Assembly: GCF_013391405.1 (NCBI RefSeq)
Contig: NZ_JACBFD010000016.1
Location: forward strand, 1 to 64,000
Direction of reading: 5' to 3'
Origin: Staphylococcus sp. GSSP0090
GTDB taxonomy: Bacteria; Bacillota; Bacilli; Staphylococcales; Staphylococcaceae
DNA: 64,000 nucleotides
In this document: positions 1 through 7,434 of the stretch, one piece after another
Position numbering within the stretch: the stretch's first letter is position 1
How the letters are laid out: each line of letters starts with the position of its first letter
The notes under the pieces: generated by a model
What the model saw: only the letters and a program-made list of their open reading frames with translations
Told to the model about the DNA's origin: nothing
The model's database searches: none
Position numbers and translations under genes: made by a program

Positions 1-101
1 TTATGGAGTTCAGAACGTCTAATATATTCTGGATAAGCAATAAGATAACCAGACATGAGCTCCTCAATGACATTATCTGGATTATTTATCATTTTTTTCA
101 T
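1..101 (-). CDS. DhaK-type dihydroxyacetone/erythrulose kinase, N-terminus only
   Basis: The gene starts at 101 and runs off the window edge, so only 33 codons are visible. The product begins MKKMINNPDNVIEELMSGYL, which matches the conserved N-terminus of DhaK kinases (MKKLIN-P-x-V-x-E-ML-x-G). A clear AAGGAG ribosome binding site lies 10 bases upstream. DhaK family proteins phosphorylate dihydroxyacetone or, in tetritol pathways, erythrulose. It follows the polyol dehydrogenase by about 45 bases on the same strand, so the two are probably one operon: the dehydrogenase would make a ketose and this enzyme would phosphorylate it. Whether it is PTS-dependent (DhaK) or ATP-dependent (fused DhaK-DhaL) cannot be told from this fragment. 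Confidence 0.8.
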   Translation of the reverse strand, partial: MKKMINNPDNVIEELMSGYLIAYPEYIRRSELH

Positions 102-146
102 TTTTGTAACTCTCCTTTTACGACGTTATGTTGTGACAACTTACCA

Positions 147-1229
147 CTATGGTACGAGAACCACTTTGAGCGATTGATCTCCTTTTTTCATCAATTCAAA
201 TCCTTCTTCAAAATCTTTTAACGGCAATTGATGTGTCACTACACCTTCTGTAGGGAAGTCATCTTTTTGAATGCCATCTATAACTAATGGATAACAATAT
301 GGTCCTAAATGGCTACCCATTAAATCTAATTCTTTACGGTCAGAGATAATACTCCAATCTACTGTAACTGGATCGCCGAATACGGAAAATTCTACAAAAC
401 GACCTAGTTTTCTAATTGCACTTAACCCTTGTTCTACAGATTTAGGATGTCCTGTTGCTTCAATATACGTATCACAACCATAGCCCTCAGTCATATCTTT
501 AATTTCTTTTACGACATCTACTTTTGATGGATTCATAACAATATCGGCACCAAATTTTTTGGCTAATTCTAGACGATCGTCTTTCATGTCTAAGACTACT
601 AATGTTTCAGCACCTGCCTTTTTAGCTGCGCCTACCATACCTAAACCAAGTGTACCTGCACCTGATAAGACAACAAAGTCACCTAATTTGATATTGGCAC
701 GTTGTACAGCATGCAAACTACATGCATAGGGTTCAATTAAAATGGCTTTTTCTAAAGGCATATCTTCAGGCACTTTGTAGTTAATCGCTTCTTTCGTGAA
801 TTTCATATATTCTGCCATGCCACCGTTAACATTATTTTGGAAACCATAAAGATCATGTTTCTCACACATCCAATATTCTCCACGGTTACAGAATCTACAG
901 TTCCAACAAGGTACAATTTGTTCTGAAATCACACGGTCACCAATTTCAAAATCTGTAACATCTTCCCCTTTTTCTACAATACGTGCTATAAATTCATGTC
1001 CCGGAATCATTGGTGCTTTAATATATGACGGTTGTGTTTCATCACCCCAAAAACTAGGTGCACCACCATAAGCCTTAATATCACCAGCACATATACCACA
1101 TGCTTCAACTTTTACAATAATTTCTTTAGGATGCTCAATCGTTGGCGTTTCGACTGTTTCATATTTATATTCTCCAGGCGCGTATGCGACTACTGCATTC
1201 ATTGTGTCAGGATAATTAGTATTACTCAT
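147..1229 (-). CDS. Zinc-dependent medium-chain polyol dehydrogenase (erythritol/threitol type)
   Basis: A 360-residue member of the zinc alcohol dehydrogenase (MDR) family, which oxidises a polyol or secondary alcohol with NAD(P)+. Catalytic zinc ligands are in CGICAGDIKAYGG and GHEF. The four structural-zinc cysteines are in CWNCRFCNRGEYWMC. The Rossmann fold has GAGTLGLGMVG. I chose the ATG at 1229 because AAGGGAG sits 6-9 bases before it; a longer frame to 1250 would start inside that site's upstream region. It is divergent from a DeoR repressor and followed by a DhaK-type kinase, the arrangement expected for catabolism of a tetritol such as erythritol or threitol. The substrate is inferred, not shown; threonine or sorbitol dehydrogenase names would also fit the family. 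Confidence 0.85.
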   Translation of the reverse strand: MSNTNYPDTMNAVVAYAPGEYKYETVETPTIEHPKEIIVKVEACGICAGDIKAYGGAPSFWGDETQPSYIKAPMIPGHEFIARIVEKGEDVTDFEIGDRVISEQIVPCWNCRFCNRGEYWMCEKHDLYGFQNNVNGGMAEYMKFTKEAINYKVPEDMPLEKAILIEPYACSLHAVQRANIKLGDFVVLSGAGTLGLGMVGAAKKAGAETLVVLDMKDDRLELAKKFGADIVMNPSKVDVVKEIKDMTEGYGCDTYIEATGHPKSVEQGLSAIRKLGRFVEFSVFGDPVTVDWSIISDRKELDLMGSHLGPYCYPLVIDGIQKDDFPTEGVVTHQLPLKDFEEGFELMKKGDQSLKVVLVP

Positions 1230-1254
1230 TATTAACAGCTCCCTTTTCATTTTT

Positions 1255-1269
1255 AGAAAACGCTTTCAT
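1255..1269 (-). promoter_or_regulatory. CcpA catabolite-responsive element (cre)
   Basis: ATGAAAGCGTTTTCT on the minus strand matches the consensus WTGWAARCGYWWWCW at every position. It lies 26 bases upstream of the dehydrogenase start, between promoter region and gene, where CcpA normally represses. It predicts glucose repression of the dehydrogenase/kinase operon. Confidence 0.85.
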
Positions 1270-1314
1270 CTATACATATAATTCTAATACATTTTTTCAT
1301 TTACCACAAATATT

Positions 1315-1335
1315 TTTTCGTTTGTTTTCGTTTTG
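1315..1335. promoter_or_regulatory. Direct-repeat operator for the DeoR-family repressor
   Basis: TTTTCGTTTG (1315-1324) is followed directly by TTTTCGTTTTG (1325-1335), a 10-bp-period direct repeat, with a weaker TTTTATTTTT after it. It sits in the divergent promoter region between the dehydrogenase and the DeoR gene. Tandem TTTCGTTT-like repeats are typical DeoR-family operators. Binding is inferred. Confidence 0.55.
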
Positions 1336-1404
1336 TTTTATTTTTATTCCCTTATACTGAATTTATGTTAATATAAAAGTGATACTAAAGAGGATGTGAT
1401 TCAC

Positions 1405-2169
1405 ATGAAAATGTATGCAGATGAGCGCAGAGAACATATATATTCGTATATTAAATCTCATAAACGCGCAACAGTAAAACAATTATCTGATTACTTAAGC
1501 GTGACTGAAGCAACAGTTAGAAGCGATTTGCGAAGATTAGAAAGCGAAAATAAATTAACACGTACCCATGGTGGCGCCAAAGTCACTGAAAATATAGGTT
1601 CTAAATTCAATTTTTCTTATCGCTTAACGCAAAAACATACTGAAAAATATAAAATAAGTAAGTCTGCTTTAAAAAAAATCAAACCACAGCAATGTATTAT
1701 GATTGATGCAAGTTCAACTACTTATGAATTAGCCAAGCTACTTGCAGAAACTACGATGGAACTGACAATCATTACAAATGGACTAGAAAATGCTGTGCTA
1801 TTAAAAGAAAATCCACATTTAACTGTCCTCGTAGTCGGTGGTTTTGTTTCACAAGACTCAAACGCGATAACAGGAAATATTGATTCTCAAATTCTAGAAA
1901 TGTATCACATTGATTATTTCTTTTTATCTGCAAATGGTTTCACTTTAGAAAATGGCTTAACTGACTTTTCATTACCTGAAGTTCAATTAAAAAAACAAAT
2001 GGTACAAGAAAGTGAAAATGTCATCGCGCTTATCGACAAAAGTAAATTTGGTGTTTCTTCAACACTTTCCTTTGCCAAAATTTCAGATATTACTGAAGTC
2101 ATTACTGATGAAAAACCAGAACATAAATGGCTGAAACATGTCCCTTTTTCAGTAACTGTGGCAGAATAA
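1405..2169 (+). CDS. DeoR/GlpR-family transcriptional repressor
   Basis: A 254-residue DeoR-family regulator. Residues 1-60 form the winged helix-turn-helix (RREHIYSYIKSHKRATVKQL, then TEATVRSDLRRLE). The rest is a DeoRC sugar-phosphate sensor with MIDASSTTYELA and the ITNGLENA segment. Such proteins bind DNA until a phosphorylated sugar releases them. The in-frame GTG at 1396 overlaps the GAGGA ribosome binding site, so I prefer the ATG at 1405. It is divergent from the polyol dehydrogenase and very likely controls that operon and itself through the tandem repeats between them. The effector is probably the phosphorylated product of the DhaK-type kinase, by inference. Confidence 0.85.
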   Translation: MKMYADERREHIYSYIKSHKRATVKQLSDYLSVTEATVRSDLRRLESENKLTRTHGGAKVTENIGSKFNFSYRLTQKHTEKYKISKSALKKIKPQQCIMIDASSTTYELAKLLAETTMELTIITNGLENAVLLKENPHLTVLVVGGFVSQDSNAITGNIDSQILEMYHIDYFFLSANGFTLENGLTDFSLPEVQLKKQMVQESENVIALIDKSKFGVSSTLSFAKISDITEVITDEKPEHKWLKHVPFSVTVAE

Positions 2170-2249
2170 ATTAAGCTTGCATTCATGTGCTATCTTTAGC
2201 ATTCCTATATCTCCTAGCACGTTAACATTAACTCAATCGCGACACATCA

Positions 2250-2302
2250 AAGCGCCCAACAAAGTTTACATGAATTAATGTCTACTTTGTTGGACGCTTT
2301 TC
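2250..2302. terminator. Bidirectional terminator between the DeoR gene and the permease gene
   Basis: AGCGCCCAACAAAGT pairs with ACTTTGTTGGACGCT across an 18-base loop, with TTTT following on the plus strand. It lies between two convergent genes and can serve both. Confidence 0.8.
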
Positions 2303-2334
2303 ATTTATGTGTCACATACTTTCCCTACTTTCCC

Positions 2335-3819
2335 TTATACACCACCGGTCCATCCAACCGCTGTAAATATATAAAGCACAATGGAGCCAACGACTAGCCA
2401 TACGATGAATAGTGGGATCATAAATTTAAACCATGAACCAAAATTGGCTTTAGCAATCGCAATGGCCCCTATTGTAGCACCTAAAGTAGGTGTAATTAAA
2501 TTACCTAACCCACCACCAAAAGATAAAGACGTTAATAAAATTTGATCGTTAACGCCTAATGTTTCTGTTACAGGTTGTAAGATTGGGATCATTACACTCA
2601 TGAGTCCTGAGCCTGATGGTACTAAAAAGTTAAAGACCGTTGCTACTAAAAATACGATTACGGAAACAATACCTGAAGATGCACCATCAAGTTGTGTTGT
2701 AAGTGTATGAACAATTGTACTAAGTATTTGCCCTTTTTCCAAAATAACACTTATCGTATTCGCCATTATGATAGCAAACGCAACGACCAGCATTGGCTTT
2801 GCACCTTCTAAAAATCCATCGACCATTTCGCTAGGCGTTTTATTTTTTACAATATAAGCCAATACAAAACTAATCCCAAATATAGTAATAAATACGCCAT
2901 TACCGTATTTTTCTGTCCAGTTAAACAAACCATTTCCTAAAGCTAATACAATCGGCGTTAAGACAACTAATGCAACGACGATATTGTCTCTCCAATTGAC
3001 TTGTCTATCCTCAGTAGCCATTTCATGATGGTCGTCTTGAGTTATATCTTGTTGCCATTCACTTGTATTCATCACACTTTTATCAGGATCTTTTATGACT
3101 CTTCTTGCGTACCAAATAACATATAATAAAGTAGCAATTAAAAATATGCCATACATGATTGCTCTGCCACCATAACCTGAATATAGTGCTACATCAGGAT
3201 AAACAATTTGTCCTATTTTTGCCATACCCGATGGTGATACTGAAAAAGCCATGTATAAGGGTAAAAAAGTAATTGCTAATGCCATGATTGGATCTAATTT
3301 TAATCGATTCACTAAGATAACACCTAAAGTTACAAATACAATCATTTGATCCCCACCAATAAAGAAACCAATAAATGCCATTAGTGAAAACAAACCAATG
3401 ATAAGTGGCAATGCGCCGGCATGTTCAAAGCGATAAATCATGTAATTCGTTAATTTTTTTACAGAATCAAGATATAAAATACCTCCCATTGCACCACCGA
3501 TAAACAATAATAGCGTTACTGTTTGTGCTGATTGAATACCCCCATTTAAAATGAGTGTTATAGCATAAATGGGATTCACTGGATTTTGATCAATAGCATG
3601 ATATGTCCCTTGAATCATTGAACCATCTTTATTGGTATCAAATGCACCAGCAGGAATCACATAGGTCAAGAAACAAGCAAACATCATCATGATTAACATC
3701 ATTAATAATACGTGTGGTAATTCGAATTTTTTCTTTGTTTTTACTACTGTCGTATCAGAAGACTGAGTGGCATTTTGATTACTTACATTTTGATATGATG
3801 TCGCGCTTGATTCTGACAT
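2335..3819 (-). CDS. YfcC-family permease (DcuC superfamily)
   Basis: A 494-residue integral membrane protein with about 12 hydrophobic segments. It starts with a hydrophilic, Ser/Thr/Gln-rich tail of some 30 residues before the first segment (ELPHVLLMMLIMMMFACFLTYVIPAGAFD). The PAGAF and LVPSGSG motifs and overall length are those of the YfcC group in the C4-dicarboxylate DcuC superfamily. Members are variously annotated as arginine/ornithine, basic amino acid or C4-dicarboxylate transporters, so the substrate stays open. A charged cytosolic loop (residues about 245-275) divides the two halves. It lies upstream of nothing on its strand and seems monocistronic, ending at the shared hairpin near 2300. 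Confidence 0.8.
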   Translation of the reverse strand: MSESSATSYQNVSNQNATQSSDTTVVKTKKKFELPHVLLMMLIMMMFACFLTYVIPAGAFDTNKDGSMIQGTYHAIDQNPVNPIYAITLILNGGIQSAQTVTLLLFIGGAMGGILYLDSVKKLTNYMIYRFEHAGALPLIIGLFSLMAFIGFFIGGDQMIVFVTLGVILVNRLKLDPIMALAITFLPLYMAFSVSPSGMAKIGQIVYPDVALYSGYGGRAIMYGIFLIATLLYVIWYARRVIKDPDKSVMNTSEWQQDITQDDHHEMATEDRQVNWRDNIVVALVVLTPIVLALGNGLFNWTEKYGNGVFITIFGISFVLAYIVKNKTPSEMVDGFLEGAKPMLVVAFAIIMANTISVILEKGQILSTIVHTLTTQLDGASSGIVSVIVFLVATVFNFLVPSGSGLMSVMIPILQPVTETLGVNDQILLTSLSFGGGLGNLITPTLGATIGAIAIAKANFGSWFKFMIPLFIVWLVVGSIVLYIFTAVGWTGGV

Positions 3820-3903
3820 ATGAATTCACTCCTTTTATAATAAAAAATAGACACAACTGGATATAACATAGATGTGCCTATCTACATACGAATCTAAATT
3901 TAA

Positions 3904-5232
3904 TTATTGCGTTACCTCTGATTGACTATATCTATTTTCTTTGAATGGAATACCTATATGGTCACGTAATGTATCACCTTGGTAAGCTTGAGTATAGTAA
4001 CCTTTTTGTTCTAGTATTGGTAAGACGTGATCGATAAACTCATCATAAACTGCACCATAGATATGTGGACCAAATATAAAGCCATCTGCTGCACCATCTT
4101 CAAACCATTCAATAATTAAATCGGCAACCTTTTCATATGTACCCATGAACGGAGAACGACGGACAGTTTCTTCTAATGCCACTTCTCGTAAAGTAAGATG
4201 ATGTTCCTTAGCACGCGCTGCGATAGCATCTGCAGTAGCACGGAAACTATTTTGTCCGACTTCGCCAAGCTCTGGGAATGGTGCGTCTAAATCATATTGA
4301 CTAAAATCATGATGATCATAATATCTTCCTAAATAATCTAAGGCTTCATCGATATTAGCTAATGATTTTATCTCTTCAAATCGAGATTCAACTTCCTTTT
4401 CAGTTTCACCAATAATCGGTGCTAATATAGGGTATACTTTCACTTCATTAGGATTACGTCCAAAAGCTTTTGCTTGCGCTTTGATACTGTCATAATTACT
4501 TTGAGCGATTTCTTTGGATTCACCTAGCGTAAACACTGCATCCGCATATTTTGCCGCATAAGCCTGACCTTTCGGAGAAGCACCAGCTTGGAAAATAACC
4601 GGTTGTCCTTGTTCAGAACGGCTTGCATTGAGTGGACCTTTGACTTGAAAATACTTACCTTTGTAATCCAAAGTATGCATTTTATTTTTATCAAAATACT
4701 CACCTTTTTCCACATCAAAAGTAAAAGCATCATCTTCGTATGAATCCCATAGGCCTTGAACGACTTGAATATGTTCTTCAGCAATATCATATCTAATATC
4801 GTGTTCCGGATGGTCACCTTTACTATAATTATCTGCGCTACCCGCGAGTGGCGATGTAACTACATTCCAACCTGCACGTCCATGACTAATTCGATCTATC
4901 GTTGCTAACTGACGCGCTACCGTAAATGGCTCACTGTAAGATGTTGAGATGGTACCAACTAAACCAATATTTTTTGTAACTGGTGCAAGTGCAGCCAGTA
5001 ATGTGAGTGGTTCATGACGATCTAAAAAATGGGGAATGGATTTCTCATGTATATATAAACCATCTGCAACAAATACAAAGCTAAAGCCAGCTGTTTCTGC
5101 TTTCTTAGCAATTTCCAATTGAAAATCAAAATTGGTACTCGCATCATCAGGAACTTCATTTGATTTCCATGCATGCATATGACTACCTGGACCATTGAGC
5201 ATAATTCCAAAATCTATTTTGCCTTTACTCAT
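3904..5232 (-). CDS. LLM-class flavin monooxygenase, NtaA/SnaA/DszA family
   Basis: A 442-residue bacterial luciferase-like monooxygenase of the NtaA/SnaA/SoxA/DszA family. These enzymes use reduced FMN and oxygen to cleave or hydroxylate sulfur- or nitrogen-containing organics. Family signatures are FVADGLYIHE, the GLVGTISTSYSEPFTVARQLATID block, GRAGWNVVTS and FQAGASPKGQAYAAKYADAVFT. The start overlaps the stop of the upstream flavin enzyme in an ATGA junction, so the two are translationally coupled. A GAAGGGA ribosome binding site precedes the ATG. The usual role in Firmicutes is scavenging sulfur from sulfonates, sulfides or S-alkyl cysteines. No flavin reductase gene is visible nearby. 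The exact substrate is unknown. Confidence 0.85.
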   Translation of the reverse strand: MSKGKIDFGIMLNGPGSHMHAWKSNEVPDDASTNFDFQLEIAKKAETAGFSFVFVADGLYIHEKSIPHFLDRHEPLTLLAALAPVTKNIGLVGTISTSYSEPFTVARQLATIDRISHGRAGWNVVTSPLAGSADNYSKGDHPEHDIRYDIAEEHIQVVQGLWDSYEDDAFTFDVEKGEYFDKNKMHTLDYKGKYFQVKGPLNASRSEQGQPVIFQAGASPKGQAYAAKYADAVFTLGESKEIAQSNYDSIKAQAKAFGRNPNEVKVYPILAPIIGETEKEVESRFEEIKSLANIDEALDYLGRYYDHHDFSQYDLDAPFPELGEVGQNSFRATADAIAARAKEHHLTLREVALEETVRRSPFMGTYEKVADLIIEWFEDGAADGFIFGPHIYGAVYDEFIDHVLPILEQKGYYTQAYQGDTLRDHIGIPFKENRYSQSEVTQ

Positions 5233-6245
5233 ACTATCCCTTCTTTCTCTTTAATCACTTGCTCTGAGGGTGACAGTTGTTTAACAGTTTTCATGCGTAA
5301 TTCATGATTTTGTACTGGTATGTGCAACATAAATTCATCAATTAATCCATCGGCATTTAACTGATGCAACTGTTGTTTTACTTCTATAGCTGAACCTTCT
5401 AACACTTCAATCTTTTTTGTTTCTACTTCAAATGTTTCTGTACTTTGTTCTTTAAACGTCTCTAATTGTTGCTTCGTATTGACTGTGATTTTTCGACCAT
5501 CTTTAAAATGAAGCGCATAATTTGTACGTCCTTCTTCTACCAGCGCTTTATCTGCTTCATTATCAGTCACTACTGTAGCTACTCCGACGATAACTCTGCC
5601 TTCAGGATATTGTGCTTTATACGCTTTAACGGATTGATGCAACACTTCCAAATTAGAATTAATAAAATAGGCATATACAAACCCTACTTTTTCATCAGCG
5701 GCAAATTGTGCTGAATTTTCACTTCCTCCAAGTAAGTAAAGTTCTGGTGTTGGAATTTCGTTATTGCGTATAGATGTTTGTAGTTGACTGTATGCTTCTT
5801 CGTTTGAAAAGTCATTTTTATTAAAACGATTTAATAAGTGAAATTTTTCGTTAAAAGTTGCTTGCGGAGATTTTAGCTCTGATTGCAATGCTTGAGTTGC
5901 TAAAGGAAAGCCACCCGGAGCCTTTCCTATACCTAAATCCACTCTTCCAGGTGCAATATTGCTAATCAAATGAAATTGCTCAATCACTTTAAATGGACTG
6001 TAGTGTTGTAACATAACTCCACCTGATCCCACTCGAATTCGTTTCGTTTGATTAAGTAAATGTGTTACCAATATTTCTGGACTCGTTCCAGCGACTTCAG
6101 GTATATTGTGATGCTCTGCAACAAAATATCTTGTGTAATTTTCATTATCAGCAAGTTGTGCCAATTCAACTGTACGTGCAATACCATCTCTAACCGTTTC
6201 ATCAGCGTCTATTGGACTTTGATCTAAAATACTCATCGATGTCAT
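5229..6245 (-). CDS. LLM-class flavin-dependent oxidoreductase, MsnO8-like
   Basis: A 338-residue luciferase-like oxidoreductase of the short MsnO8/LuxAB type. It carries SMSILDQSPI at the N-terminus, RYFVAEHHNIPEVAGTSPEIL, RVGSGGVMLQHYSPFKVIEQF and RVDLGIGKAPGG. It is the first gene of a two-gene unit with the NtaA-type monooxygenase, overlapping it by four bases. The ribosome binding site GGGAGGG lies seven bases before the ATG. Such paired FMN enzymes are usually sulfur-source or xenobiotic oxidising systems; this pairing suggests sequential or alternative substrates. Function beyond the family is not shown. Confidence 0.8.
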   Translation of the reverse strand: MTSMSILDQSPIDADETVRDGIARTVELAQLADNENYTRYFVAEHHNIPEVAGTSPEILVTHLLNQTKRIRVGSGGVMLQHYSPFKVIEQFHLISNIAPGRVDLGIGKAPGGFPLATQALQSELKSPQATFNEKFHLLNRFNKNDFSNEEAYSQLQTSIRNNEIPTPELYLLGGSENSAQFAADEKVGFVYAYFINSNLEVLHQSVKAYKAQYPEGRVIVGVATVVTDNEADKALVEEGRTNYALHFKDGRKITVNTKQQLETFKEQSTETFEVETKKIEVLEGSAIEVKQQLHQLNADGLIDEFMLHIPVQNHELRMKTVKQLSPSEQVIKEKEGIV

Positions 6246-6290
6246 ATATGAACCCTCCCAAACAATTTTCTGAATATTATATTAATAGTC

Positions 6291-6319
6291 ATATTATGCC
6301 TATCTCGTGTTTTTGTCAA
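6291..6319 (-). promoter_or_regulatory. Sigma-A promoter of the flavin monooxygenase operon
   Basis: Minus-strand -35 TTGACA (6319-6314) and -10 TAATAT (6296-6291) are separated by 17 bases. An AGGAATA stretch lies immediately upstream of the -35. The strong core suggests that control is by repression. Confidence 0.7.
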
Positions 6320-6493
6320 GTATTCCTATCGTTTTAATAAGGATTTAAATAAAACTAAAAACAAGCCACTAACCAAGTGCTATGATTTGATTAATGACTT
6401 GTCATAAAACGATTTATTTAAACACATATACTGTGTTTTAAATATTAAATAACCCTTAGCTGCTTTTACATAAATAAATCTAAATAGTTTATA

Positions 6494-7273
6494 TTATAAT
6501 GCTGTATAACCGCCATCAATCGTAACAACACTTCCTGTTACAAATGATGATGCATCAGAAGCTAAATACAATGCGGCACCTTGCAATTCTTCTGGAACAC
6601 CAGGTCTGCCAAGTGGTGTGAATTTCATCCACGTATCAATCATGTCTCCACCTTGTGCGAAATAGTCTTTTGTAAGTTCCGTCTTCATGTATCCTGGTGC
6701 AATAGAGTTTACGCGAATACCATGTTCAGCCCATTCGCTTGCTAAACTTTTCGTAAACATGATGACAGCACCTTTCGATGTATTATAGGCAGCTTGTGGT
6801 TGTGGTGTATTCACGATAATACCTGACATTGATGATGTGTTAATAATTGATCCTTTTTTCTGTTCAATCATCACTTTACCAACTGCTTGTGAGACTAATA
6901 CCATACTGTTAATATTCACGTCCATATTTTTTACCCATCGATCGTATGGCATATCTTCAAATTTAACATGCTCATTAATGCCTGCATTATTAAATAAAAT
7001 ATCAATACGTCCAAAAGTGTCCATGACATCCGTAACCATTTGTTCAACATCCGATACACTTGTAACGTCTACTTGACAAGCAATGGCTTTGTTACCAGTT
7101 TCACTTTCAAATTCAGCAGCTGTCTCCTTAGCCAATTCTAAATTGATATCAGCAATGACCAAGTTTGCGCCCGCTTCGGCTAAACCTTTGCCCATAGCTT
7201 TACCTAAGCCAGAAGCACCACCAGTAACAATTGCTACTTGGTTATCTAATTTAAACTTATCAAAAACACTCAT
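6494..7273 (-). CDS. SDR-family NAD(P)-dependent oxidoreductase
   Basis: A 259-residue classical short-chain dehydrogenase. The cofactor motif is TGGASGLGKAMG at residues 18-29, with ADINLE suggesting NAD preference (Asp after beta 2). NNAG follows, then catalytic Ser in TSSMSG and YNTSKG (YxxxK), and GRPGVPEELQGAALYLASDASSFVTG at the C-terminus. Closest named relatives by motif are gluconate 5-dehydrogenase, 2-deoxy-D-gluconate 3-dehydrogenase and polyol dehydrogenases. GGAGG lies seven bases before the ATG. It stands alone, with a cre-like site upstream, which suggests a sugar or polyol substrate. I cannot name the substrate. Confidence 0.85.
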   Translation of the reverse strand: MSVFDKFKLDNQVAIVTGGASGLGKAMGKGLAEAGANLVIADINLELAKETAAEFESETGNKAIACQVDVTSVSDVEQMVTDVMDTFGRIDILFNNAGINEHVKFEDMPYDRWVKNMDVNINSMVLVSQAVGKVMIEQKKGSIINTSSMSGIIVNTPQPQAAYNTSKGAVIMFTKSLASEWAEHGIRVNSIAPGYMKTELTKDYFAQGGDMIDTWMKFTPLGRPGVPEELQGAALYLASDASSFVTGSVVTIDGGYTAL

Positions 7274-7337
7274 ATTGTAACCTCCATTATTTCTTCATGT
7301 TATTACTCATTGTAGGACAAAATAGTTAATTATGATA

Positions 7338-7352
7338 GTGGAAACGCTTACT
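7338..7352 (+). promoter_or_regulatory. cre-like CcpA site upstream of the SDR gene
   Basis: GTGGAAACGCTTACT matches 13 of 15 cre consensus positions, including the full AAACGCTT core. It lies about 65 bases upstream of the SDR start and beyond the nptA terminator. It suggests glucose control of the SDR gene. Confidence 0.5.
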
Positions 7353-7362
7353 AAAATAAAAA

Positions 7363-7416
7363 ATAATAAAGTAGGACTGAAATCAAAGTTTCCACTAAAG
7401 ATTTCAGTCCTACTTG
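7363..7416 (-). terminator. nptA terminator
   Basis: AAGTAGGACTGAAATC and GATTTCAGTCCTACTT form a 16-bp perfect stem with a short loop. The minus strand continues into a T-rich run, so it terminates nptA. Confidence 0.85.
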
Positions 7417-7434
7417 CTTTTCTTCACACGTAGC

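Noticed and set aside
3..221. A 72-codon frame on the plus strand at the left edge
   Set aside because: It runs antisense to the DhaK start and the dehydrogenase end, and the opposite strand has a far better gene with ribosome binding site.
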